This document shows, in pieces, positions 1-8,241 of a stretch of DNA of 64,000 nucleotides. Every line of letters starts with the position of its first letter. Within the stretch, counting starts at the first letter, position 1. The notes under the pieces are model-generated. The model was not told the DNA's origin. It searched no databases and saw only the letters and a list, made by a program, of their open reading frames with translations. The stretch is from DASZQL01 sp964391865 (lineage in GTDB: Bacteria; Planctomycetota; Phycisphaerae; Phycisphaerales; UBA1924). The stretch is taken from assembly GCA_964391865.1 (NCBI GenBank), contig CAYMNQ010000002.1:186001-250000 (forward strand), written 5' to 3'. A program made the translations under genes and the position numbers.

Positions 1-198
1 CCACACGACATCCCCCTCCAGCCCGCGCAGCTCGGCGGCTGTCAGCCGACCGATGACCTGGTAGTTCACGCGGTACCGCCCGCTGGCGCGCAGCCCCTCG
101 GCGATCGCCGCCGAGGACAGCAGCGACACCTCGCGCTCCGCATCCGGCCCGCCGGCGAGCACGAGAACCAGGGGAGATTGGGGAGAGGCATCGGGCAT
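1..198 (-). CDS. ddl: D-alanine--D-alanine ligase, N-terminal part (cut by window edge)
   Basis: The reverse strand from the ATG at 198 stays open for 66 codons to the window edge. The translation starts MPDASPQSPLVLVLAGGPDA and continues with EREVSLLSSAAIAEGLR, which matches the Ddl N-terminal signature (GG.SAEREVSL). Ddl is the cytoplasmic ATP-grasp ligase that makes D-Ala-D-Ala for peptidoglycan. The catalytic and ATP-binding domains lie outside the window, so completeness cannot be judged. Alanine racemase, which supplies the substrate, is encoded at 60033-61304 but is not linked in an operon. Confidence 0.85.
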   Translation of the reverse strand, partial: MPDASPQSPLVLVLAGGPDAEREVSLLSSAAIAEGLRASGRYRVNYQVIGRLTAAELRGLEGDVVW

Positions 199-211
199 TG
201 AAGTAGACACT

Positions 212-230
212 GGGCATCAGGCATCAGGCA
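212..230. repeat. Short period-7 repeat (GGCATCA units)
   Basis: Two exact GGCATCA units plus a partial third lie just upstream of the ddl start. They resemble the heptamer arrays found at other gene boundaries in the window. Confidence 0.6.
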
Positions 231-283
231 GACACAAGGAACAAGACTATCGGCGTGCGCGGGCGCGGGTGCTTCGAATTCAA

Positions 284-317
284 CGCTTCCGACTTCCGCT
301 CTTCCGCCTTCCGACTG
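284..317. repeat. Degenerate CTTCCG array, period 7-8
   Basis: Four consecutive units (CGCTTCC, GACTTCC, GCTCTTCC, GCCTTCC) lie directly after the 3' end of the fluoride channel gene, which is on the minus strand. One unit has eight bases, so the period is imperfect. Confidence 0.5.
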
Positions 318-322
318 TTTAT

Positions 323-706
323 TCAGGGCTTCGACGCCACAAACCGCGCGGCGCCGATCATCCCCGCCCACACCGCCGCCAGCCCGAGCGCATTGCTCAA
401 CACCACATAGACCGCCGCCCGGCCGACTTCGCCGCGCGAGATCAACTCGATCGTCTCGCGCCCGAACGCCGAGAACGTTGTGTACCCGCCCAGCACGCCG
501 ACCATCAGGAACAACTTCCACGGCTCACTCGTCAGCATCGACGCCAGCACGCCGATCGCCAGGCAGCCCGTGACATTGACCACCAAAGTACCGACCGGGA
601 ACGCGCCAGGCTGACCCGCCCCGCCGCCAGCGAACAGTCCTCCCACGGAGAAGCGCAGCACACCCCCGAACCCCGCCCCGAGGAACACCGCGAGCCATCG
701 GTCCAT
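323..706 (-). CDS. fluC: Fluoride-specific ion channel FluC/CrcB
   Basis: A 127-residue protein of normal length for the Fluc/CrcB family, small dimeric membrane channels that export fluoride. It shows four hydrophobic segments. The N-terminal GAGFGGVLRF matches the usual GG.LGA..RY, the middle carries the conserved N of VVNVTGC, and GGYTTFSAFGRE is the family signature with the polar track Thr/Ser and Phe residues. The start at 706 is preferred over an in-frame ATG at 730 because GGAGG sits five bases upstream of it. I searched the upstream region for a fluoride riboswitch and did not recognise one. Confidence 0.93.
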   Translation of the reverse strand: MDRWLAVFLGAGFGGVLRFSVGGLFAGGGAGQPGAFPVGTLVVNVTGCLAIGVLASMLTSEPWKLFLMVGVLGGYTTFSAFGRETIELISRGEVGRAAVYVVLSNALGLAAVWAGMIGAARFVASKP

Positions 707-1030
707 TTTCGCCTCCGCCGACCAGCGCAAACACTGCGCGACTTAGGACTCGCTTACTTCGGCATTCGGGCGTGTTTTCCGCCAATCCGGAGCGGTTGCC
801 TGCGATCGGCGATCCCCGAACCAGCGGATTCTCCGCTGGATCAGGCGGTAGTGATTGCCCGATACTTCGAGAGGAGTTCTGGACTTTACACCGCCCGATC
901 GTGACAATATGGGGATTCGTCGTGGGCGCGGATTCCTGCACCGCCGCCCGCGCGACGACCGACGCCGCTGATTGCCGCGCCGGTGCCTCAAGGTCCCCTC
1001 CGCGCTGCGGCGCAGAAGAGGAGTTCGGCC
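707..1030. other. Intergenic region between divergent fluC and methyltransferase genes
   Basis: About 320 bases with no supported gene. It must hold divergent promoters. TTTACA at 885-890 and an AATAT stretch near 906-910 are separated by a spacer too short for a standard sigma-70 promoter. No fluoride riboswitch core was seen. Open frames crossing it have no recognisable protein signature. Confidence 0.4.
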
Positions 1031-1768
1031 ATGGCGAGCACCACGCTGCCCGAGCAACAGACCCTCCGCATTTCGCCCGCGCTCAGCGACTCGCGCTTGG
1101 GTGATTCCACCATCGGCGTTTCGCGATCGCCCGAGATCAATCAGTGGATCGAGAAGTTTGACGGCATCTACCGCGACGCCGCCGGCAACATCGACCTGAT
1201 CCCGTGGGCGCATCGGCAGCCGTGCCCGTTCATGGTTTCGTGGCTCAATGCAGTCGGTCCGGGGTTGATCCGTCCCGGCGCGCGGGTCGCAGTCGTCGGT
1301 TGCGGGTTGGGTGAAGATGCGTGCGAACTCGCCGAGCGTGGCTATGACGTGACTGCGTTTGACGCCTGCCCGAGCGCCATCGAGTGGGCCCAGCGCCTTC
1401 ATCCGGAGCACGCCGACATCTTCATGCAGGCGGACGCGATCGACCCGCCCACGCGACTCGTCCATCGCTTCGACTTCATCGTTGAGATCCACACGCTGCA
1501 ATCGCTGCCGCCGGCGCACCGGCATGAGCTTGCGGCGGGGATGTCGCGCTTGCTCTCGCCGCGCGGCGTGCTGCTCGCGATCGCGCGCGGGCGCGATGAA
1601 TCGGTCCCGCTTTCGACGACAGACGGCCCGCCATTCCCCTTCACGGCAAAGGAACTGACGGATGTGATGGGCACCGCCGGGCTGACTCCCTTGCGCTCGG
1701 TGGATGATTTCACGGACGAGAACAGCCCGCCGGTCCGCCGTCTGCGCGGGGCGTTTCATAGGGGCTGA
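1031..1768 (+). CDS. Class I SAM-dependent methyltransferase
   Basis: A 245-residue soluble protein. Motif I of Rossmann-fold methyltransferases is clear (VAVVGCGLGEDACELAERG, around residues 88-106), followed by the acidic end of strand 2 (VTAFDACPSAIEWA) and a motif IV-like FDFIVEIHTLQSLPP with a post-motif helix. The layout resembles TPMT-like and UbiE-like small-molecule methyltransferases, but the substrate cannot be read from sequence. The ATG at 1031 is chosen because AAGAGGAG lies just upstream; the open frame extends further 5' without such a site. The gene stands alone, divergent from fluC. Confidence 0.85.
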   Translation: MASTTLPEQQTLRISPALSDSRLGDSTIGVSRSPEINQWIEKFDGIYRDAAGNIDLIPWAHRQPCPFMVSWLNAVGPGLIRPGARVAVVGCGLGEDACELAERGYDVTAFDACPSAIEWAQRLHPEHADIFMQADAIDPPTRLVHRFDFIVEIHTLQSLPPAHRHELAAGMSRLLSPRGVLLAIARGRDESVPLSTTDGPPFPFTAKELTDVMGTAGLTPLRSVDDFTDENSPPVRRLRGAFHRG

Positions 1769-1918
1769 AGCGGCTGGTTTCTCCCGTTCCGCCCCTTGGC
1801 TGGAACCCCCGCGTCCCCGCTTCCGAATCAGCTTGAGGTCTCCGCCTACAATGCCTCGCTGGCACGGTTGTGCTTTGTTCGGAAGACCAGACGCCGCACG
1901 CCCACTTCGGAGCCTTCG

Positions 1919-2971
1919 ATGACCCACGGCACATTCACGCGACGCCTCACGCCGTCCCTGAGCGCGCCCGGCTTCACGCTCGTCGAGCTGTTGGTGGTGG
2001 TTGGCATTATCGCGGTCCTCGTCGGGCTGCTGCTGCCGGCGGTGGGCGCGGCCCGGGCGAATGCGCGCAAAGCCACCACCAGCACGGTGCAGGTGAACGT
2101 GAACGGCGCGATCGCGCAGTTCCGCACCGACAATCGCCGACTACCGGGGTACCTCTCCGTCACGGAGATGGCGGACATGAACAACCCAGCCGGCTTCACT
2201 CAGATGGAGAACGCGCTGGTCGAGCTGGCCGGCGGGCTGGAACCGGCATCAAGCACGCGCACCGATCCGACCATCGCCGATATCACGGTCGCCGGGCGCC
2301 GATTCAAGATCGACACCGTGAAGATGGCGACACTGCAGGGTGCGGTGGAGGGAAAGGGCGCGTATCTTTCGGTCGCGAGCGCCTATATCCGGCGAGCCAC
2401 ATCCACCGAGCAAGTCTCGACCTTGTCCGACAGTGCGGCGATCCCCGACATCGTTGACGCCTGGGACAAGCCGCTGATTCTGTGGATGAAGAACGACGCC
2501 GCCGGCAGCGGCTGGCAGTTCGCTGGCATCGATTCGAACTCGACCATCCCGATGCTCCGCCCCGGCAGCGGCGCGGTCACCGGCGCCTGGTTCTATTGGC
2601 AGGCCAATGCGTCGCTGCTGTCGACAAGCAGCCAGACGCAGCAGAGCATGCTCGGCGACCAAAACGGAGCTCCGAACCGCCTCCTGACGATGAACGCGCT
2701 GCTCGGCGCGCCCGCGTTCCCCATCCCCGGCTCCGATCCGCCGTACCCCGGCACGCCGATCGGTGAATACCTCGTCCACTCCGCCGGGCCCGACGGCATC
2801 TTCCTGGACCGTGGCCGAAAGCCCGATGGCATGTCAAAGTACGACTACGCGTACTACAACAGCGAGCTCAAGCGTCAGACCGACCCCATGTTCATTCTCC
2901 CGGATCGCGTGCTCCCAATCGACGGGGAACGCCGCAAAGAACTGGACGACATCCGCCAGGGCGGCAACTAA
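1919..2971 (+). CDS. Prepilin-type N-terminal cleavage/methylation domain protein (pseudopilin-like)
   Basis: A 350-residue protein with a class III signal: a short basic leader, then GFTLVELLVVVGIIAVLVG, the G/FTLxE prepilin peptidase site with the conserved Glu5 and hydrophobic helix of type IV pilins and type II secretion pseudopilins. The rest is a large soluble domain with many Ser/Thr/Asn. Planctomycetes carry many such stand-alone genes whose role is unknown, and no other pilus or secretion gene is next to it here. GGAG about ten bases before the ATG supports the start. It is likely inner-membrane anchored with its bulk in the periplasm. Confidence 0.88.
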   Translation: MTHGTFTRRLTPSLSAPGFTLVELLVVVGIIAVLVGLLLPAVGAARANARKATTSTVQVNVNGAIAQFRTDNRRLPGYLSVTEMADMNNPAGFTQMENALVELAGGLEPASSTRTDPTIADITVAGRRFKIDTVKMATLQGAVEGKGAYLSVASAYIRRATSTEQVSTLSDSAAIPDIVDAWDKPLILWMKNDAAGSGWQFAGIDSNSTIPMLRPGSGAVTGAWFYWQANASLLSTSSQTQQSMLGDQNGAPNRLLTMNALLGAPAFPIPGSDPPYPGTPIGEYLVHSAGPDGIFLDRGRKPDGMSKYDYAYYNSELKRQTDPMFILPDRVLPIDGERRKELDDIRQGGN

Positions 2972-3073
2972 CCCGGCTATCGACCAGCGTCAATACGCCG
3001 ACGCCGGCCCCGGCACGCCCCGCCCCGCGCCGTTACGCTGTGGCCCATGCTCCAGCGGCAGCTCCCCGTCGCG

Positions 3074-6000
3074 ATGACCCGCGCGCGCTTCGTTCTAACG
3101 CGAATCGCGCCGCTCGTCGCTCTTCCCTTCATCCTCTCCCTTGCGGCGATGACCTCGTTCGCGCAGCCGACCGCGCCGGTCAACGCCGTCAAGCGCCCCG
3201 ACCCCGGCTGGCACGCGATCATGCACGCGACGCTGATCCCCGAACCGGGGAAGAAGATCGACGACGCGACGATCGTGATCCGCCGCGGCGTGATCGAATC
3301 CGTGGCCGCCGGCGCCCGCGCGCCCGACGGCGCGCGCGTTTGGGACGCCACCGGGCTGACCATCTACGCCGGGCTGATCGAACCCTACGCGACAGTCGAC
3401 GCGCCGAAGCCCGACGCCTCCGCCGAGGGCGCGCACTGGAACCCGCGCGTGATGGCGCAACGTTCCGCGCTCGACGGCGGGGGACTTTCCGCCGATGCGC
3501 GCAAGAAGCTCCGCTCGGGCGGCGTGGGCATCGCGGGCGTCGCCCCCAATGACGGGCACTTCCGTGGCGCGGCCGCCATCGTCTTCACTCGTGAACAATC
3601 CGACGGCGCGCCCGAAGCCGCCCGCATGCTCGTGCGCCGAGTGTTCCATGTTGTGTCGCTCGACGCGGGCGGCGGTGGTGGCCGCGGGGGTGGAGGAGCC
3701 GCCGGCGGCGAGCGATACCCCGGGTCCAAGATGGGCGCGGTCGCCCTCATTCGGCAGACCTTGATGGACTCAGGGTGGTACACCCGCGCGTGGTCGATAC
3801 ACCGCGCGGAGCCGGCTAAGCACGAGCGCCCCGCGCCGAATGATGCGCTCGCGTCCCTGAGCGAGGACCTGCCGCTGCTGTGGGACGTGGGCGACGAACT
3901 CGACGCGCTCCGCGCCGCCAAGATCAGCGAAGAAGCGAAGCGCAAGTTCGTTCTGGTCGGCTCGGGCAATGAGTACCAGCGTCTTGAGCCGATCGTCGAG
4001 TTGAAGGTGCCGCTCATCATTCCGCCGACCATGGCGGAGAAACCCAAAGTAGCCACCGAAGCCGACCGCGAAGCGGTCGATCTTTCCGAGCTGATGTCGT
4101 GGGAGCAATCGCCCACCAACCTGCGCCGGCTCGCCGCCGCGGGCGCGACCGTCGCGCTCACCTCCAGCAAGCTCGCGCGCGGGCAGGACTTCTGGGGCAA
4201 CCTTCGCAAAGCGATCAAGCACGGCGTGACCGAAGATCAAGCCCTCGCGATGCTCACCACCACCCCCGCGAGCATCCTCGGCATCGCGGACCGCGCGGGC
4301 ACCGTCGCGCCTGGGAAGATCGCCAATCTCGTGGTCGTTAAGGGCACGCTCTTCGACAAGGAACGCGAGATCCGCGATGTGTGGGTTGATGGGCAACGGT
4401 ACGAGATCAAAGCCGCGCCCGAGAACGACCTCGAAGGCTCGTGGAACGCGAACTTCCGAGTCCCCGAAGTGATCGGCGGCGTGACCGGCACCCTCAAGAT
4501 CGGCAAGAAAAACGACATCGGATTCGAGCGCGCCGGCGGCCCGAAGGACGAGCCCGCGGCGGACGAGAAGAAAGACGCTGCCGCGAAGGAAGACGCGCCG
4601 AAGGAAGAGAACAAGGAAGAGAAGCGCGACAAGCCGCGCAAGCCGAAGAACGCCAAGGCCCGCTCCGTCTCCATCGTCGAGAACCGCATCAACTTCATTC
4701 TCGACGCCAGCGCCATCGGCGAGAAGGACGCGAAAGGCGCCGTCACCGTCAGCGGCGTGATCGAGAAGAACACGCTCACGGGGCACGCCACTCTCCCCGA
4801 CGGCACCGATTTCTCATGGACCGCCGAGCGCCTCCCCGGCACGCCTGAAGAGAAGGCGGAAGGGCGGAAGGCGGAGGACGGAAGTGAAGAAGGTGACAAA
4901 AAGGATGACGCCGAGAAGAAGGACAACGGCGACACGAAGGACAACGAGGAAGACGACGCCGCCCCCACCGACATCCCCGAGAAGCTCGGCTACCCCTTCG
5001 GGCCCTACGCCTACGACGCGCTGCCCGAGCAGAAGACGCTCGTCGTCACCAACGCCACCATCTGGACCAGCGGCCCGCAGGGCAACATCGAGAACGGCTG
5101 GATGCTCGTCGTTGACGGCAAGATCGATTCGCTCGGGCCCGGCGGCGCGCCGCGAGGCTTGCCCGACGGCACTCTCGTCATCGACGCGAAAGGTAAGCAC
5201 ATCACGCCGGGCCTCATCGATTGCCACTCGCACACCGGAATCTCGGGCGGAGTGAACGAGGGCACCCACGCCTGCACCAGCGAGGTGCGCATCTTTGATG
5301 TCATCAACCCCGACGCCGTGGGCTTCTACCGCGAACTCGCCGGCGGGCTGACCGGCGCGAACCAACTCCACGGCTCAGCGAACCCCATCGGCGGGCAGAA
5401 CTCCGTCGTCAAGCTGCGCTGGGGCGTGAAACACCCCGACGAGATGCGCGTGCAGGGCGCGATCGGCGGCATCAAGTTCGCCCTCGGCGAGAACGTGAAA
5501 GGCTCCAACTGGGATTCGCGCCCGACGCCGGCGCGCTACCCGCAGACGCGCATGGGCGTCGAGACCTTCATCCGCGACCGCTTCACCGCCGCGAAGGAGT
5601 ACGGCGGCGCGTGGGAGAAGTGGAACACGCTCGGCGACGCGGACAAGAAGGCCGCCGCCATGCCGCGGCGCGATCTCGAACTCGAAGCGCTGTGGGAGAT
5701 TCTGCAAGACCAACGCCTCATCCACTGCCACAGCTACCGCCAAGACGAAATCCTCATGCTCTGCCGCGTGGCGAAGGACTTCGGCTTCCGTATCGGCACC
5801 TTCCAGCACGTGCTCGAGGGGTACAAGGTCGCCGAAGCGATCAAGGACCACGCCATCGGCGGCTCCAGCTTCAGCGACTGGTGGGCGTACAAGTGGGAAG
5901 TCTTCGACGCAATCCCGCACAACGGCGCGATCATGCACGACGTGGGCATCCCCGTCTCGTTCAATAGCGACTCGGACGAACTCGCGCGGCGCATGAACAC

Positions 6001-6604
6001 CGAAGCGGCGAAAGCCGTGAAGTACGGCGGCGTGCCGCGCGAAGAGGCGCTCAAGTTCGTCACGCTGAATCCCGCAAAGCAGCTGATGATCGACGACCGC
6101 ACCGGTTCGCTCGAAATGGGAAAAGACGCCGACTTTGTGATCTGGTCGGGCGACCCGCTCAGCACGTTCTCGCGCTGCGAAGCGACGTACATCGACGGGC
6201 GCGAATACTTCTCGCTGAAGAAAGACGCCGAAATCCGCGCGAGGATCACCAAAGAGCGCCAGCGCCTGATCCAGAAAGCGCTCGCCGATAAATCCGGCGG
6301 CGGACGCGGCGAGGGCGGCGGCAATCAACCGCGCCGAGCCGACTCCGCACAAGACTCATTCCCGCCGCGCAACCAGCCGCCGATGGGCTTCGATGATTCG
6401 CGCGCCGACTCGAACACCGGGGGGCGCGGCCGCTTCTTCGCCCCCGCCGGCGACGGCCGCACCAGCGAGGAACTCGCCGACGCCGAATTCGCCAAGCGCC
6501 TCGAACAACACTTCACCTGGATGATCCGCAACGGCTTCGACCCCTTCCGCTCCGGCCCGGGCGATTGCGGCTGCTCGCTGAATTGCCTATTGAGTCAGGA
6601 GTGA
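3074..6604 (+). CDS. Exported tandem amidohydrolase-family protein
   Basis: A 1176-residue protein with a signal peptide (MTRARFVLTRIAPLVALPFI, cleavage near SFA-Q). Two amidohydrolase modules lie in tandem. The first (about residues 35-440) keeps the fold's ends (GLIEPYATVD; LTTTPASILGIADRAG) but lacks the metal-binding HxH. After a Lys/Glu-rich linker (about 490-630) the second module is complete in outline: LIDCHSHTGISGG with HxH near 718, LIHCHSYRQDE near 883, FQHVLEGYKVA, NSDSDE near 966 and a C-terminal TLNPAKQLMI. The tail is Gly/Arg-rich. The family hydrolyses amide or ring bonds with one or two metal ions; substrate unknown. An upstream in-frame ATG at 3047 is also possible. The next gene encodes a related protein. 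Confidence 0.85.
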   Translation: MTRARFVLTRIAPLVALPFILSLAAMTSFAQPTAPVNAVKRPDPGWHAIMHATLIPEPGKKIDDATIVIRRGVIESVAAGARAPDGARVWDATGLTIYAGLIEPYATVDAPKPDASAEGAHWNPRVMAQRSALDGGGLSADARKKLRSGGVGIAGVAPNDGHFRGAAAIVFTREQSDGAPEAARMLVRRVFHVVSLDAGGGGGRGGGGAAGGERYPGSKMGAVALIRQTLMDSGWYTRAWSIHRAEPAKHERPAPNDALASLSEDLPLLWDVGDELDALRAAKISEEAKRKFVLVGSGNEYQRLEPIVELKVPLIIPPTMAEKPKVATEADREAVDLSELMSWEQSPTNLRRLAAAGATVALTSSKLARGQDFWGNLRKAIKHGVTEDQALAMLTTTPASILGIADRAGTVAPGKIANLVVVKGTLFDKEREIRDVWVDGQRYEIKAAPENDLEGSWNANFRVPEVIGGVTGTLKIGKKNDIGFERAGGPKDEPAADEKKDAAAKEDAPKEENKEEKRDKPRKPKNAKARSVSIVENRINFILDASAIGEKDAKGAVTVSGVIEKNTLTGHATLPDGTDFSWTAERLPGTPEEKAEGRKAEDGSEEGDKKDDAEKKDNGDTKDNEEDDAAPTDIPEKLGYPFGPYAYDALPEQKTLVVTNATIWTSGPQGNIENGWMLVVDGKIDSLGPGGAPRGLPDGTLVIDAKGKHITPGLIDCHSHTGISGGVNEGTHACTSEVRIFDVINPDAVGFYRELAGGLTGANQLHGSANPIGGQNSVVKLRWGVKHPDEMRVQGAIGGIKFALGENVKGSNWDSRPTPARYPQTRMGVETFIRDRFTAAKEYGGAWEKWNTLGDADKKAAAMPRRDLELEALWEILQDQRLIHCHSYRQDEILMLCRVAKDFGFRIGTFQHVLEGYKVAEAIKDHAIGGSSFSDWWAYKWEVFDAIPHNGAIMHDVGIPVSFNSDSDELARRMNTEAAKAVKYGGVPREEALKFVTLNPAKQLMIDDRTGSLEMGKDADFVIWSGDPLSTFSRCEATYIDGREYFSLKKDAEIRARITKERQRLIQKALADKSGGGRGEGGGNQPRRADSAQDSFPPRNQPPMGFDDSRADSNTGGRGRFFAPAGDGRTSEELADAEFAKRLEQHFTWMIRNGFDPFRSGPGDCGCSLNCLLSQE
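4850..4891 (+). repeat. Period-7 repeat inside the amidohydrolase linker
   Basis: Six consecutive heptamers from 4850 (GAGAAGG, CGGAAGG, GCGGAAG, GCGGAGG, ACGGAAG, TGAAGAA) encode part of the Lys/Glu linker. They resemble the intergenic heptamer arrays, so the linker may have grown by insertion or slippage of such a repeat. Confidence 0.55.
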
Positions 6605-6610
6605 CGGCGG

Positions 6611-6684
6611 AAGGCATCAAGGCATCGAGCCATCAAGGCATCGAGTGAAGAGAAGAATAAATCGGGATTCGGGATCGGGCATCG
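6611..6684. repeat. Short tandem repeat between the two amidohydrolase genes
   Basis: An eight-base period (CATCAAGG, CATCGAGC, CATCAAGG, CATCGAG) is followed by a seven-base one (CGGGATT, CGGGATC, GGGCATC). It begins seven bases after the upstream stop codon and ends before the downstream start. Confidence 0.6.
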
Positions 6685-6709
6685 GTTCGAACACAAACAA
6701 GGACGCTTC

Positions 6710-8074
6710 ATGACTCGCTCCATACTCAGCCGCTTGATGATGTCGGCCGCGTGCGTGCTTGCCGTGAGCGCGGGCGCTTCCGCGCAGGACTTGGTGAAGA
6801 AAGCCCCGCCGCAGAGCGCGCCGATCGCGATCACCAACGCCACCATCCACACCGTCGCCGGCTCGACGATCGAGAAGGGCACGGTGATCTTCGACAAGGG
6901 CGTGATCACCTCCGTCGGCGCGGGCGGCACGGGATCGATCCCCTCGGGCACGACCATCGTCGATGTCAGCGGCATGCACGTGTACCCCGGACTCATCGGC
7001 GCGAACACCGTGATGGGCCTCACCGAAATCAACGCCGCGCGAGCCACGCTCGACTACGACGAGACGGGCGACGCGACCCCCGAGGTCCGCGCCGTCGTCG
7101 CCGTCAACCCCGATTCGACCGTTATCCCAGTCACGCGCAGCAACGGCGTGCTCATCTGCGCGGTCATGCCCACGGGCGGCTCGATCCCCGGTCGCGCGGG
7201 CGTCATCCGGCTCGACGGCTGGACCTGGGAAGACATGGCAGTCCGCGACGACGCGGGCATGGTCGTCAACTGGCCCAGCCTCCGCCCCGTCACCGCGTGG
7301 TGGATGACGCGCAGCGAGGAAGAGCAGATCGACGACGCGCGCAAGGCGCGCCAGCAGATCGATGACGCCTTCACCGCCGCCGCCGCGTACATGAAGTCGC
7401 GCGCCGCCGACCCTTCGATCCCCGCGGACCTGCGCTGGGAAGCGATGCGCGCGGTGCTTGAACGCAAAGCCCCGGTCTTCGTCCGCGCCGGGCGCATCGA
7501 CCAGATCCAGTCGGCGATCGCGTGGGGCGTGGAGAAGAACCTCAAGCTCGTGATCGTGGGCGGCGAGGACGCGCCCCTCGCCGCCGAGCTGCTGAAGAAG
7601 CACGATATCCCCGTCATCATCACCGGCACGTTTGTGCAGCCCCGCCGCGGCGACTCGCCCTACGACGATCCCTACACGCTCCCCGCGCGGCTCGAAGCGC
7701 TGGGCGTGAAGTGGTGCCTCGCGTCGGTCGGCGGCGGGTTCGAGACGCCGCACGAGCGCAACCTGCCGTACCACGCCGCCATCGCCGTCGCGCACGGGCT
7801 TGATCCCAAGGTCGCGCTCCGCTCCATCACGCTCGCCCCCGCCGAGATTCTCGGCATCGCCGACAAATACGGCTCGATCGAGATGGGCCGGTCCGCCACG
7901 ATCATCGTCACCGATGGCGACCCGCTCGAAATCACGACGCAGGTGAAGATGGCCTTCATCGACGGCCGCGAGCTCGACCTCACCGACAAGCAAAAAGCGC
8001 TGAACGAGAAGTACCGCGAGAAGTACCGCCAACTCGGGCTGATCGAAGAGAAGCCCGCCGACAAGGAACAATAA
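6710..8074 (+). CDS. Exported amidohydrolase-family protein without the HxH metal motif
   Basis: A 454-residue protein with a signal peptide (MTRSILSRLMMSAACVLAV, cleavage near ASA-Q). It starts with the beta-sandwich of amidohydrolases (ITNATIHTVAGSTIEKGTVI) and reaches VYPGLIGANTVMGL, where active members have PGLIDxHxH: the metal-binding histidines are absent. The C-terminal part (RSITLAPAEILGIADKYGSI) is typical of imidazolonepropionase-like members. It pairs with the preceding tandem amidohydrolase, whose first module is degenerate in the same way, so it may be a non-catalytic partner or a divergent enzyme. An AAGGA site lies before the ATG. The gene is 105 bases downstream and probably co-transcribed. 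Confidence 0.82.
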   Translation: MTRSILSRLMMSAACVLAVSAGASAQDLVKKAPPQSAPIAITNATIHTVAGSTIEKGTVIFDKGVITSVGAGGTGSIPSGTTIVDVSGMHVYPGLIGANTVMGLTEINAARATLDYDETGDATPEVRAVVAVNPDSTVIPVTRSNGVLICAVMPTGGSIPGRAGVIRLDGWTWEDMAVRDDAGMVVNWPSLRPVTAWWMTRSEEEQIDDARKARQQIDDAFTAAAAYMKSRAADPSIPADLRWEAMRAVLERKAPVFVRAGRIDQIQSAIAWGVEKNLKLVIVGGEDAPLAAELLKKHDIPVIITGTFVQPRRGDSPYDDPYTLPARLEALGVKWCLASVGGGFETPHERNLPYHAAIAVAHGLDPKVALRSITLAPAEILGIADKYGSIEMGRSATIIVTDGDPLEITTQVKMAFIDGRELDLTDKQKALNEKYREKYRQLGLIEEKPADKEQ

Positions 8075-8111
8075 GCGGCGGACACCGCGCAGCAACGCGC
8101 CGCGCAGTCCG

Positions 8112-8149
8112 CCGTGCCACCGCAGGCGCTGCTCTGACCGACTGCAGTG
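8112..8149 (+). repeat. Conserved-loop hairpin (family A), imperfect copy
   Basis: GTGCC leads into a 12-base arm (8118-8129), loop TGCTCTGA (8130-8137) and a matching arm (8138-8149) with three mismatches. It lies 37 bases after the amidohydrolase stop codon in the same orientation. Confidence 0.6.
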
Positions 8150-8168
8150 CGACCGGTCACCATTTCTC

Positions 8169-8207
8169 GGGTCCACCGGTCACGTCTGCTCTGGGGCGTG
8201 ACTGGTG
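8169..8207 (+). repeat. Conserved-loop hairpin (family A)
   Basis: GGGTC at 8169-8173 precedes arm CACCGGTCACG (8174-8184); the other arm is CGTGACTGGTG (8197-8207), giving eleven pairs with one G-T. The loop contains TGCTCTGG. It sits between convergent genes. Confidence 0.75.
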
Positions 8208-8241
8208 AGGCTCGCCGACGATCGAGCCGCGCGCAATGCGC

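Noticed and set aside
707..1030. Fluoride riboswitch upstream of the fluoride channel gene
   Set aside because: The conserved pseudoknot core could not be found on the minus strand.
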